64,000 bases of DNA, taken from the NCBI GenBank assembly GCA_037957365.1, contig JARHVA010000592.1, forward strand, positions 3,798,001 to 3,862,000. The letters run 5' to 3'. The translations under genes and the position numbers were made by a program. This document shows positions 1 through 9,849 of this stretch, piece by piece (within the stretch, counting starts at the first letter, position 1; every line of letters begins with the position of its first letter). The notes below the pieces were generated by a model that saw only the letters and a program-made list of their open reading frames with translations, had not been told where the DNA came from and did no database searches. The DNA comes from Torreya grandis. Its lineage: Eukaryota > Streptophyta > Pinopsida > Cupressales > Taxaceae.

Positions 1-330
1 GTTTTGTAGAGGCACATAATTATCCTCATTGGCTTATACCTAATGAGATCACTCAATTTTAAATGATAGTTTGGTAGATGATACAAAACTAATTTATTTG
101 TTATATTTTCATTGGAGATGAGCATGTTTACAAACCTGTATCCAATTAATGTATCAATTATATCTAGCCAAGGTATACATAAGATCAGAGGATACCCTCA
201 TAAGTTATCCTTTGGTTTTAGTATCAATAATTTTGTTGGGTACTCATATGAGTCTACCGTAATCACAATATCTTTAGTGATTGCTTATGGTTTCATAGTG
301 GAATGGTATTTAATTTTTAGTACCATGGGA
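1..330 (-). pseudogene. Element D retropepsin (aspartic protease) remnant, Ty3/gypsy
   Basis: Read on the minus strand, this stretch gives a mostly open frame resembling the C-terminal half of a gypsy retropepsin. A segment near DIVITVDSYEYP is followed by a GYPLILCIPWL block, which corresponds to the usual hydrophobic GYPLILGRPWL signature of plant gypsy proteases; its codons lie near 160-200. At least one stop interrupts the frame. The protease would process the gag-pol polyprotein. It lies downstream of the gag remnant on the same strand, as expected. The catalytic Asp segment is not clearly visible, and the rest of pol lies beyond the left window edge. The plus-strand reading of this interval is only its antisense. 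Confidence 0.6.
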
Positions 331-1619
331 GTTTATCGAAGGTTTGTGAGGTAGAGTTTACTCATGGTTTCTTTAGTTATGAAGTTTTTATTTCCCCCTA
401 AATCAATTAAATTATTTTTTATAGGGTGATTTTGATGATAACATATACAATTGGGCTACTTGGATCAAAGTATCTGTGTGGAATGACATTCCCTAACATA
501 ATATTTACAAGTTGTCTAGATATGTGGATAGTCTTGGGGTCTTTTCATCTCTGACTAGGTTTCTTAAGGTAGAGTTCTTGGAAAACTTTAGTATATATAT
601 GTAAATCCTTAATGACTTGAAATAAAGTAATTTTGATAGACATTCTTTAGCCAACCTATGAAGTCAAATTCTGATTTTGGATCTTTAACCTTTCTAAAAA
701 AGGAGGTTTATGTTGTATGACTTGTTCAATAGAAGTTTTTGGTTCAGGATTAAAAGTATTATTAGATGGTTGTGGATCAATAGGTATGTTGGGGACCAAT
801 AAGATAGGTTTAGTTATTGTTGGTGGAGTGGGTTTTTAAATATTATATTCCTAAATGAAGATGAAAATTATCAAATTCTACTGAAGAAGTGGGGTAAATT
901 ATTACTTCATTAGTATATGTCAATTGTATCAACTTATTGTTGGGATTAGGTGTGGGTTGGACATATAATTTTGTAAATTTAGGTTGAGGTGGGGTGGGAT
1001 TTGAAATTAATGTGGATTATTGTGTGTGTGGTTTTGGAAGTGTGGAAATATAGTGTTTTGGTTTTTCCAAGGCTAATTTCCTCTCCTTGGCTATTGTCAT
1101 GGGTTAAAGGGTTAATACCATTGATAATTTTGGTTCTATGGTGATCATGGATGCATTTGTAATTGATGCCAATTGGGTTGGGGTTGAGTATTCTACCAAA
1201 TTTTGTTTTGTGGTTGTGCTTGGGGTGGTTGATTCTAGGAGTTGGATCCATACCAATTATTAGGAGCAAAGATTTGAGAATTAAAATGTGAAAACATAGA
1301 TAAAATACTAGATTGGGTGGTCTTTTTGATTCATGGTTTCCATTGGGATATGTATAATATTATATCTCCATTTCCTCTAATCGCATGAAGCTCTACTGCA
1401 TCAATATCTTCTACCATTATGCTAGCCACTTTAACATGGACAACATGGCATTTATAGTTTGTATTTTTACTTCAGTAGTCTAAACAATATTTGATTAAAA
1501 ATTTCTCCATTTCCTCTTGTTCCTTTCTTTTATGGAATGTATCTAGTTGTGTTTCCAAGTGGTTTATGATGTCATATTTCATATCTCATAAAATGTTACT
1601 TATTTCCATTCGAGATACA
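331..1619 (-). pseudogene. Element D gag-protease linker, degenerate
   Basis: This interval lies between the gag and protease remnants of the minus-strand gypsy element. The minus strand holds scattered open pieces rich in Pro, Asn, His and Thr (longest about 96 codons, 979-1269), compatible with the poorly conserved linker after gag. I see no zinc-knuckle CCHC motif and no catalytic motif. Assignment to element D rests on position and strand only. Confidence 0.35.
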
Positions 1620-2300
1620 CCCTTAGAATATTTGGAAGAGGATGTAGGCAATACTCTATTGTTATGGATCTTTTCTAAGGACTTTGAGTAATTTATATAG
1701 AGGAGGGACATCACATCAAATAGTCATTGAGATATGTATCCAATACTAGTTAGGTCCAATGCTTTCAATTATTCATCTATCACTCCCTTCAAAAATATCA
1801 ACTTAAGAGATTCTGGTTCAAGATATTTTTACTTAAAAATTTGGAGACTAAACATGAACTATTCCATATAATCCTCCAAGGGTTCATCCTCTTTATACAA
1901 TATTATGAATATGTCATCTCTTTATGAGTTTAAAACTTATAAATAATAATGATATCTAGAGATAAATTTCCCCTTCATTTCTTGCCAATTGGAAATTGAG
2001 TCTTTTCCCAATCTCATAAACCATCTCAGGGACAAATCCTTTAAAGTGGTTGGTGTTGTGCTCCAACACACCCCATTTTCATAATTAAAATAGGGACCCA
2101 TTATTGTTAAGAAATATTTATTTATGGTCCATATCAACCTTAGGAATTTTAATATTAGATAAAAATGTAATTTTATCACAAAAGTTCCAGAAGGGAGAAA
2201 TTGAAGCTTGGACATCGTTCATGAATTATCTATCCCCTTTGATTCTCTTTTACATTTTTAAATGTGTATTCAATATCATGTTTTTATTTAATGGTCTCAC
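1620..2300 (-). pseudogene. Element D gag (Retrotrans_gag-like), Ty3/gypsy
   Basis: The minus strand encodes a recognisable plant gypsy capsid region. In order it shows a WFMRLGKDSISNWQEM block (within 1937-2215), then after one stop a DDIFIILYKEDEPLEDYME block (about 1860-1920), then a KGVIDE...LKALDLTS block (about 1741-1800) and a weak tail to about 1620. These match the order of the Retrotrans_gag domain (WF-x-L-...-SI-x-SW, then EDESLEDYVERF, then GIRDE..L..L) in many plant gypsy polyproteins. Gag would form the cytoplasmic virus-like particle. Several in-frame stops make it a pseudogene. It begins within about 200 bp of the LTR stub at 2404-2473, as expected for an element reading leftward. 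Confidence 0.7.
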
Positions 2301-2385
2301 ATGAATAATGAATATATGTATCTTTTTTAAGCTTTAACATGGAACATCTATTCCTCAGGTTTCAAATTTTCATCAGGTTCCCTAG

Positions 2386-2403
2386 ATTGTGATAATTATC
2401 AAC
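2386..2403 (-). other. Element D degenerate primer-binding site (tentative)
   Basis: Immediately outside the LTR stub, the minus strand reads approximately TGATAATTATCACAATC. It sits where the initiator-Met PBS (TGGTATCAGAGCC) is found in the related LTR at 23636-23650, and shares part of its pattern. The match is weak, and the call depends mainly on position. Confidence 0.3.
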
Positions 2404-2473
2404 TGAAAGGAATAGAAAACAAAGTGTTACAAGCCACAAGATTTTAGATTTTAACATAACATCACATTAATAA
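2404..2473 (-). repeat. LTR stub of element D, truncated by element A
   Basis: These 70 bp align base for base, at roughly 80 percent identity by eye, with the PBS-proximal end of the LTR at 23651-24139. Both start TGAAA(A/G)GAAT and both contain TTAACATAACATCACATT. Homology stops at 2473, exactly where the TGATGTGGT terminus of element A's 5' LTR begins. Element A therefore inserted into this LTR. Confidence 0.65.
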
Positions 2474-3202
2474 TGATGTGGTACCATTATTCAAATTTAT
2501 TGTGTCCTAGTGATGTGTTTCCAAGTTTTAAAGTGTCTTGATGATGTGTTTCTTTTGGTGAGGTGTCATGGTGGTCACTATTTAACACTATTCCAAGGTG
2601 ACACTATTCCTATTCACCATTTTTTTACTATTTATGCTTGCCTATGTGGATATGGAGAAATTTAATGTAAGTACAATAATATCATGGAGAAAATGGAGGA
2701 TCCATTAAGATTTAGTGGATTCTAAAGGTGGGTGACAAGTTGTACTATGCGAATAGTGAATTCTCCACCCATTTTTAACTCTTCTTGAAGATGGGATGCT
2801 AACTTCCAAGTGGGGAGGTTTTTACTTAATGATCATCTATCTAAGTGGGATAAGTGGAGTGGATTTACATTTCATACCACCTTACCTACTTATCTTTAGT
2901 CTTCATGGTGGAAGTATGGCATATTTCTCCATGAATAGTGTGTTTTTAGCTTTTGTGTTTCTTTAAAAGGATGGATAATCCTTCTTAGTTTTCATAGTGT
3001 TCCATGGTATTTTCCCTTAGTTATTTAGGCAAGAAAAAGTATTATAAGTTGAAGGATTTAAATGTGATAGTGTGAATATTATTGTAATTTTAATTGATAA
3101 TATGATGAGTGTGTTGTAAGTGTGTCAAGTCTTGCCTTCATTCTTCCCTCTTGTTTCAAGCATTGAATTTAGAATTTTTGTGAGATTTTTATTGTTCCGC
3201 AT
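2474..3202 (+). repeat. Element A 5' LTR
   Basis: It starts TGATGTGGTACC and is homologous to the 3' copy at 20216-20638 through 'CACTTATAT/CTACTTATC' near 2893. The remaining 310 bp have no partner because the 3' LTR is truncated. The right boundary is inferred from the PBS at 3207. The end lies at CCGCA (3202) or two bases later. It would supply promoter (U3), transcript start and polyadenylation signals. Confidence 0.8.
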
Positions 3203-3206
3203 CAAG

Positions 3207-3219
3207 TGGTCTCAGATCA
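3207..3219 (+). other. Element A primer-binding site (initiator Met tRNA type)
   Basis: TGGTCTCAGATCA differs from the canonical plant initiator-Met PBS TGGTATCAGAGCC at a few positions and lies directly after the 5' LTR. It would prime minus-strand DNA synthesis. Confidence 0.65.
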
Positions 3220-3309
3220 AGTATAATACTAGGGAGGAAAGTATTTGTGATATTTCTAATTGCATTTTTCAGGTATAGAAAGAAGGCAAGAAAGAAGAGG
3301 ATTGGTTCA

Positions 3310-4300
3310 AATGAACAGAGATATGCAAGAGATGAAGAGAGAAATGGCACATATAGCCACAATGTTCAACAACATGGGAAGAAGGCAAAGAGATGAAGAC
3401 ACATAAGGAGAAACCATTCATGATGAAGATCATGAAAAAGAATTACTACTAAGGGAAGAACCACTATTAATTGAAGAAAGAATGGTTAGAGCTTTGGAAG
3501 GGAGAAATGACAGAGTAAAAATTGATGTTCCTAACTATGGGGGGAGTTTACAACTAGAGGAGCTAGCTGATTGGATTAATAGCATGGAAAATTTATCTGA
3601 ATGGAGAAGGTAAAGTTTGCATGCACCAAGTTCAAGGGTCATGCCATGATCTGGTGGGATCATTTGCAGAAGGAGAGTCAAAGAAAGAACAAGCCAAGAA
3701 TCAATACTTGGAGCAAGATGGAGAATAATCTTAAAGAGAATTTTCTTCCATTAGACTACTCTCAATCCCTCTACAAAAAAATTCAAAATTTGAAGTAGAT
3801 AGAGAAGAGTATACAAGAGTACACAGATGAATTCTACAAGCTATCCACAAGAGTGGAGCATGAAGAAATAAAAGAGAAAATGGCTACAAGGTATGTGAAT
3901 GGATTGAAATATTCTATTCAGGATGAGATTAGCATGCATAGAGTAATGAACATGGAAAAGGCTTATCAATTAGCCTTGAAATCAGAAGAGAGGCCAAATA
4001 GACAAGCTACTAGAAGGACATTTGGTCCAAGAAGAGGACAATCCATGCCAATGAGAGGAAGAGGTGGTTTCAACACCACTAGAGGTGGATTTAACCCGAT
4101 AAGGGGAGAATCATCACAAGATGCAAAAAAGAGAGGAGATGATATACAAGGCTTCCAATATCATCAAAGAGGAAGAGGATTTGAAAGAGGATGTGATTAT
4201 GGTGAGCAATAAGTTAGTTTCTTAACCAACCTAGAGCTATTGTTTGTTACATATGTGGATAAGGACACAAGGATAATGAATGTCCTCAAAGATAAGAAAG
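3310..4300 (+). pseudogene. Element A gag with CCHC-like zinc knuckle
   Basis: The N-terminal part is Met/Arg/Glu-rich and charged. It is followed by LEELADWINSMEN and then, after a frame break near 3600, by KVKFACTKFKGHAMIWWDHL, the classic capsid block of plant chromoviruses. Next come IQEYTDEFYKLSTRVEHEE and an Arg/Gly-rich basic segment (about 4010-4200). A nucleocapsid knuckle at 4245-4283 reads CYIC-G-stop-GHKDNEC. The C-to-H spacing is one residue short of the usual C-x2-C-x4-H-x4-C. Gag would package element RNA in cytoplasmic particles. At least four stops or frame changes inactivate it. Confidence 0.8.
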
Positions 4301-4489
4301 AAGACAAGAGTTCCATCCAAGGGTGACCTTGGTTGATGATGAGACTGAAGATCCAACTATTAAATCAAAACAATAGATGTGGGAGAGAATGTTATGATGA
4401 GGAGGACCATGTTAGCTCCAAGACAAGAACTGAAGCAAAACAAAGAAGGTAATGCATGGCTAAGGTCCAATATTTTTTGAACAAGATGT

Positions 4490-4835
4490 ACTTTAGGTGG
4501 AAAGGTATTCAATGTTATTATTGATGGTGGTAGTTGTGAAAATATGGTTTTTAAAAAAATGGTAGAAAAGTTAGGATTGTGTTGTGAGAAGCATCCTAGT
4601 CCTTATAAAATTTCATGGTTTAAGAAATGGAATGAAGTTATGGTTGATAAAAGATGTTTGGTGAAGTTTTCCATAGGGAAAAGTTATAGAGATGAATTGT
4701 GGTGTGATGTATTGCCCATGGATGCATGCCATGTTTTGCTAGGAAGGCCATGCTAATTTGATAGGAAGGTTATCCATGATGGAGCAAAGAATACATATTC
4801 ATTTATGAAAGATGGTACAAAGGTGATATTTTTGC
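4490..4835 (+). pseudogene. Element A retropepsin
   Basis: The frame contains FNVIIDGGSCENMV, the chromovirus form of the aspartic-protease active site (IIDGGSC, catalytic Asp retained). It is followed by VEKLGL, the CDVLPMDACHVLLGRP flap-to-hydrophobic block, and KVIHDGAKNTYSFMKDG. A stop replaces the expected Trp after LLGRPC. It would cleave the gag-pol polyprotein. Its position between gag and RT is standard. The frame to RT is closed by several stops (about 4845-5060). Confidence 0.8.
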
Positions 4836-5039
4836 CTCTTAAGGAAGGATAAAAGAGAAAAATTTGTTAGTTTTTAAAGAATTTTTTAATGACATGAAAT
4901 TTTGTGGTTATTGTTATGCACTAATTGCAAGGCATGAAGGTGGAGATATGATGCAGATTCCAAAAGAAGTAGCAAAAGTTTGAAAGCATATGTAGATGTC
5001 ATTCTTAATGAGATAACAGATGGTTTACCACCAAAGAGG

Positions 5040-5272
5040 GACATTTAGCATCACATTGATTTAATGCTAGGATCATCTCTACCCAATCAAACAACATACA
5101 GAATGAGCCCAACAGAAGATGTAGAAGTGAATAAGCAAGTTACTGAATTGGTGAGAAAGGGTGTAGTAAGGGTGAACATGAGTCAATATTCAACACCAAC
5201 ACTATTGACTCTAATGAAAGATAGAGGATGGAGAATGTGTGTGGATAGTAGATCCATCAACAAGATTATTGT
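5040..5272 (+). pseudogene. Element A reverse transcriptase, N-terminal fragment
   Basis: It encodes LGSSLPNQTTYRMSPTE, VTELVRKGVVRVNMSQYSTP and WRMCVDSRSINKII. This is the fingers region of a chromovirus RT (compare 'LPN.P.YRMSP', 'KDG.WRMCVDSR.INKIT'). Similarity stops at 5272, where element F begins. The reading resumes at about 17257 with the YRFPIPRLDD-equivalent block, so the two fragments were one domain before F inserted. Confidence 0.85.
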
Positions 5273-5300
5273 TGACCAAATTTGACTTTTAAGTCAAATT
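5272..5300 (+). promoter_or_regulatory. W-box palindrome at start of element F left LTR
   Basis: TTGACC (5272-5277) is followed by a perfect 10-bp-arm palindrome at 5279-5300 (AATTTGACTT-TT-AAGTCAAATT). The palindrome contains head-to-head W-box cores TTGACT and AGTCAA. W-boxes (TTGACC/T) bind WRKY transcription factors. The location at the U3 end suggests a regulatory role, but this is inferred from motif and conservation only. Confidence 0.4.
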
Positions 5301-8300
5301 GGGGCACCTATAGGTAAAAACATGACTTTATAGGTCTATAAGGGGTCTAATACAGATGTCAAAAAGTGTTTCATAGGTTAATTGATGTTAATTGATGTTA
5401 TACTAGCCTTGGTCATTATTTTTTGTTGTCCTTTTAGTCATTTTGAGTCATTTCAAGGGTCAAAAAGGTGCATTTAATGAGTTGTATAGGTTTCTTGGGA
5501 AATGTGAAGGTCCAAATGGGTGATGTCATGTGACATGTGTCCTAAGAAAGTCTTAATCCATTGTTGGTAACTGAAAGTGGCAAGTTTATCAGAGAAAAAG
5601 GTAGTTTTCTTAAGGAAAAGAAGAGTTTGGCATTTGTATAGCTTCTTTGGAAAGTGTGCCACATGGGAAATGGTCAGGTAGTGTCTCTTCAATTTCCCTT
5701 TGTTTAATTACATATTTGGTTTCTTTAGAAGTGTTATTTTTGATTAAAAACCATTTCGCTCCCTTTTCACCTTTCTTGGAAAGTAGAAGTGACTTACAGG
5801 TTTGTACTTGGTACAGTCAACACAACGGGTTTTAACCAAAATTATCTTAGGGGTATATTATACACTTAGTCATCTTCCATTTGATGTTTTGTTGAGGATG
5901 AATGGTAGTCTGAGCTTTATGAACCATTCCTAAGAAGTTGCCTTTCAAATCTACCTGCTAATCTATGTAGTCTGTGGGTTTTGCCTTGGTTTGGAGAATT
6001 TCATATGAACCATTTACTAAGTTTGGTTACAAATGATGTTATCTTCCTTCTATAATTCTCCCTTATGATTTGTTTCAAGTTTGGAGTTGATTTGAGAGTC
6101 CAATCACCTCTAAGTTTGCAGACTAGTCCCATTCTATGTTGCTAGTAGTTTTTCACCATGTTTTGTATCTTCATGCTTTTTCATGGTCTTAGTGAGTTGG
6201 AATAGGTATTTGATCATGTTTTCAATGTTCTCTTGCTCCCCTTCACCTTGAATTTCCATTCTATAAGCAACATTTCATGAATTTATAGACATATACAACA
6301 TACATAGTCTGCCATGGACATATTTATTTGTAGGTTCCATGGAGGGGAAATATCACATTGGAACAGAGGTTATAAGACTTGTTTAAACACATTGATAGTG
6401 ATAGAATCCATTTAGAGAATTGATGAAAAGCTCAAGGCTATTCATGAGACCATTCACTATATACATGCTTCCAATTATGCTCACTATCTACATGTAACTC
6501 CCGTACACCTGCAGGCATCCTAATAGGACCAAATACATTGAAAATAATTTTTTTAAGTTGAATTAGGTCCTTTGTATTATAAATAAATTTTATATCACTA
6601 AAATCACTAAATTCAGGCATTGATATCTACAAGATTTGGATCCAAAAGTAACCTTATACTATAGGTTGACCATTCTAGATCATGTAAATATTTGATAGTT
6701 ATTTCAAGTGTTTCAAGTGGCACTCATGACTCAAGAGGTCATCAAAGGAGAGGGAGAGACTATTGTTTTTCCTCCCACACATATTCCTAATTCATACATT
6801 ATGAAAATAAGCACCTATAATAGGGTAGGTTGACAGTGGGCTATGAGTATGTGTTTGATGGTGGTTTAACCATCTAGGGTGAGTCCAAATCAAGTAGAGG
6901 ACCATGGATAATTTAAAGAAAGGTTGTAACCATGAAATAATTTCAAATTATCCAAAGAAACCTATAGGAGTTTTGACCTATAGTTGATTGTATTGACTCA
7001 GGTAGACAATGAATAGAGAGTGATTTTTTTATGCTTACATGGCATGAACACGAATGAAAATAAGTGATAAATGGTTAAAGGATACCTATTGGAGGTTTTT
7101 AAAGTCTTTTATCAAGATAAAACACACAAAGACAACCTACAGGTACCCTTGTTTTGTAAAGCATAGTCACAATCATGTTTGAACTCAGTCTTGAGAAGTT
7201 TAGTGTAGGGAAAGGTTATAAAGTGCAAGCATAGATTATGAGGGTATAATAAAATTGTGAACATCCTTGTTATGGTTGAAATAACCCTATTATACCATCA
7301 TATTACTCTTAAGAACAAAGGATAGTTTACAAACAAACAATATATAGTCTACTTCAACAAACTCTTCACACAATCTAATTCTCACTTCTAGTCTTGGAAT
7401 TTTGAAGAGATGAAAGGTCAAATGAATAGAACAAAAGCTAAAAATTGGTACATAACCTCTAGAGGACTTAAGGAGTCCCAAAAAATTTTCATTTTTTTAA
7501 AGAGATAGGCGAGTGCCCTCTGTTTTGTCTTAGACAAAGGGTACTCCCTTTGTGCTTACAGCCTATAGTTTTGGAAGATTGGGATGACTAGGGGATTTGG
7601 GAGTTGTTTGAAATATTAAAGAGGACTTTTAAAGTTGAATTAAACCTATATTAATATGGGAAAACAATTAAAAATAAGAGGCTTTCAATTAAATATCCTA
7701 AACCCTCAGACTTGCAGGTAAGCCTACTAGGTAAGGATTACGCCTAGTGTCCAAGGAGGAGATATTTCACATTTCTAGCCTTAGATATGGATTTATACCT
7801 ACTTTATCATGTTATTTGGGTGTATATAGATGTGTAAAATCTTTTTAAGGGTAGATAAAACCAAGGAAAGACATTTTTGGACCTTGAGACATCTCAAACC
7901 TGTAGAAATGGTGGAAGCAAGCTCAATAGGAGAAATTTGGATGCTCACACCTTTCATGATGATTTCATGGAGGAATAAAAGGTTTAGATAAGTTAATAAT
8001 GTCCTTTAAAAACCATCTAGTGGAATTTTTTGACAATTTCAATGTCCCAATTTCATGAACAAAGCTTAAGAGGGCAAACAAGCCTAAAACCCTTATTAAA
8101 CCATTGTAGAGACTCGATTGGATAAAGGAGGATAAAAATGCATCCAGATGGACTAGTTTTCTCATGAGACATATTTAAAATTTTATATGACTCACTCAAG
8201 TTCCTTATAATGCAAATTATCTATAAACACTTATACGGATGGGGTGAGAAACATGTTATTTTTTTACCATTTTTTATATTGTGTAGGATACAAGAAGAAT

Positions 8301-9659
8301 ATGAAGATGAAATAAATATGGGATGGAATACTTAGACTTATTATAACTACCTATTGTTATTTAATGACTTGAATAAACTTATAATTTTCCAATATAGGTG
8401 TTTCAACTTAGTCAGTCAAAACTAGCCTAATGGACAAGCTAGTGAAAGGTGTGAAAACTTCAAGAGGATGTCTTTTTAAGATGTCCTTGATGATTATAAG
8501 GCCATGAAGGGTATTTAAATGTGTCATTAACTTCATCACATATATTTTTTTGATGAAATGAATCCAAATTTGAAGACAAGTGTGCATGGTGCATGAGGGA
8601 AGAGTTTTCTTGACAAGAAGATGATGATATCTCCTTTCCAAATGATTTTAGAGGACCAAGTCTAAAAAAAATGCATGGAGAGGCATTATTGAGGCCCTTA
8701 ACCTTGTTTCCAATCATTATAAAGGGTCCTAATTAGTTATAAAGAATTAAAATAGGGCTAGTCATATAGGCAATTGTTTTGAGCCAGAATGAGGAGTTTT
8801 ATGCCACTTTTCATAAAGTTTAGGCCTTGGATTGACATTTGTACTTATTATACTTACATGGTTCATCCCATACCTTATTAAAATGTAAAATTATCTCCTT
8901 TTATCATCTTTACAAGTGTCCTTTTTACCCTTGGACTTCTCTCTTATCCTCTCTCTCTCTCTCAATTTCTATAAGAACTATCCATTTTGGCCATTGTACT
9001 GGATGTTCCACTTGAGTATGGCAAAGCCCTAATCATTTGTATATATATTTATAAATAATAATACTGATTTTTACATCCTATATGAATTTTATTAGTGTTT
9101 TCATTTGGAATGTTTGATTTTTCATAAGTGAAGACTATGGATTCCTTAGCATGTTATCTCATTCTATCATCTATTTGTAGTTGGGAAGCTTATTCTTGTA
9201 GGGAATGTGAAATGTTCTAGGAAATTTCAAGGATTGAGTGAGTTAATTTATTCATTAGTGCCCTCATTGGCCTCTTATTTAGTCCTCCTATCTTTACATA
9301 TTCATCCATAATCTCACAATGTAACATTGATGTAAGAAGATGAAGATTGGAGAAGTGTAAGTTCAATTACTCCCTTGATTTCAAGTGTAACATGCATATA
9401 GTTGGAATTAATAAATATATTTGGTGTATCACCTCCCTTAGAATAGTTTGTTTTCATTTATATCTCTCCCTTTTCACCCCCAAAGTTAAGTGTAGTTGTG
9501 ATTCAAAGTGGTACATCAAGGAAGATAGCCCTATCTAGAGATTCACATCATGCTTAGGCTACCCACAAGCCTAGAGGTGTTTTCATTATGCCACTTGGAT
9601 GAAAAGAGATTTGTCATCTCCTCAAAGGGTACAAATCCAAGTGATAATATTTTTTGTCA
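5273..9659 (+). repeat. Element F left LTR (4.39 kb)
   Basis: It begins TGACCAAATTTGACTT and ends near TTTTTTGTCA, a short TGAC/GTCA inverted pair. It matches 12503-17254 along its length, roughly 85-90 percent in blocks I compared by eye. Relative to the right LTR it lacks about 450 bp (right copy about 13835-14285) and has about 80 extra bp near 6760-6850. Short open frames at 7290-7481 and 7965-8165 (minus) recur in the right LTR. They reflect LTR homology, not genes. Confidence 0.8.
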
Positions 9660-9662
9660 CAC

Positions 9663-9678
9663 TTGGCGAGACTCTCAG
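9663..9678 (+). other. Element F candidate primer-binding site
   Basis: TTGGCGAGACTCTCAG begins four bases after the left LTR end. The TGGCG start resembles plant retrotransposon PBS sites, but I cannot match it to a specific tRNA 3' end. Comparing the reverse complement with plant tRNA 3' ends would settle it. Confidence 0.25.
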
Positions 9679-9849
9679 TCCAATAACTTGAGAGATTTTT
9701 GGTGTTATTTCTCAATAATTACCCTTTGGAGGCATCTATCAAAGCATCAATGGTGACTCTAAAGATATATCAACTGGTCAAATATCTTAGATTATCTAAT
9801 TAATATTGTTGGTAACATTTTATTTTGTGTTCTTGCTTTCAATGAGGTG

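Noticed and set aside
112..354. Plus-strand 80-codon open frame at the left edge.
   Set aside because: It is the antisense of the element D protease remnant, which shows a real family motif on the minus strand.
7965..8165. Minus-strand open frame conserved at 15557-15799, which might suggest a gene inside the F LTR.
   Set aside because: Conservation follows from LTR homology. The frames differ in start and extent and have no recognisable motif.
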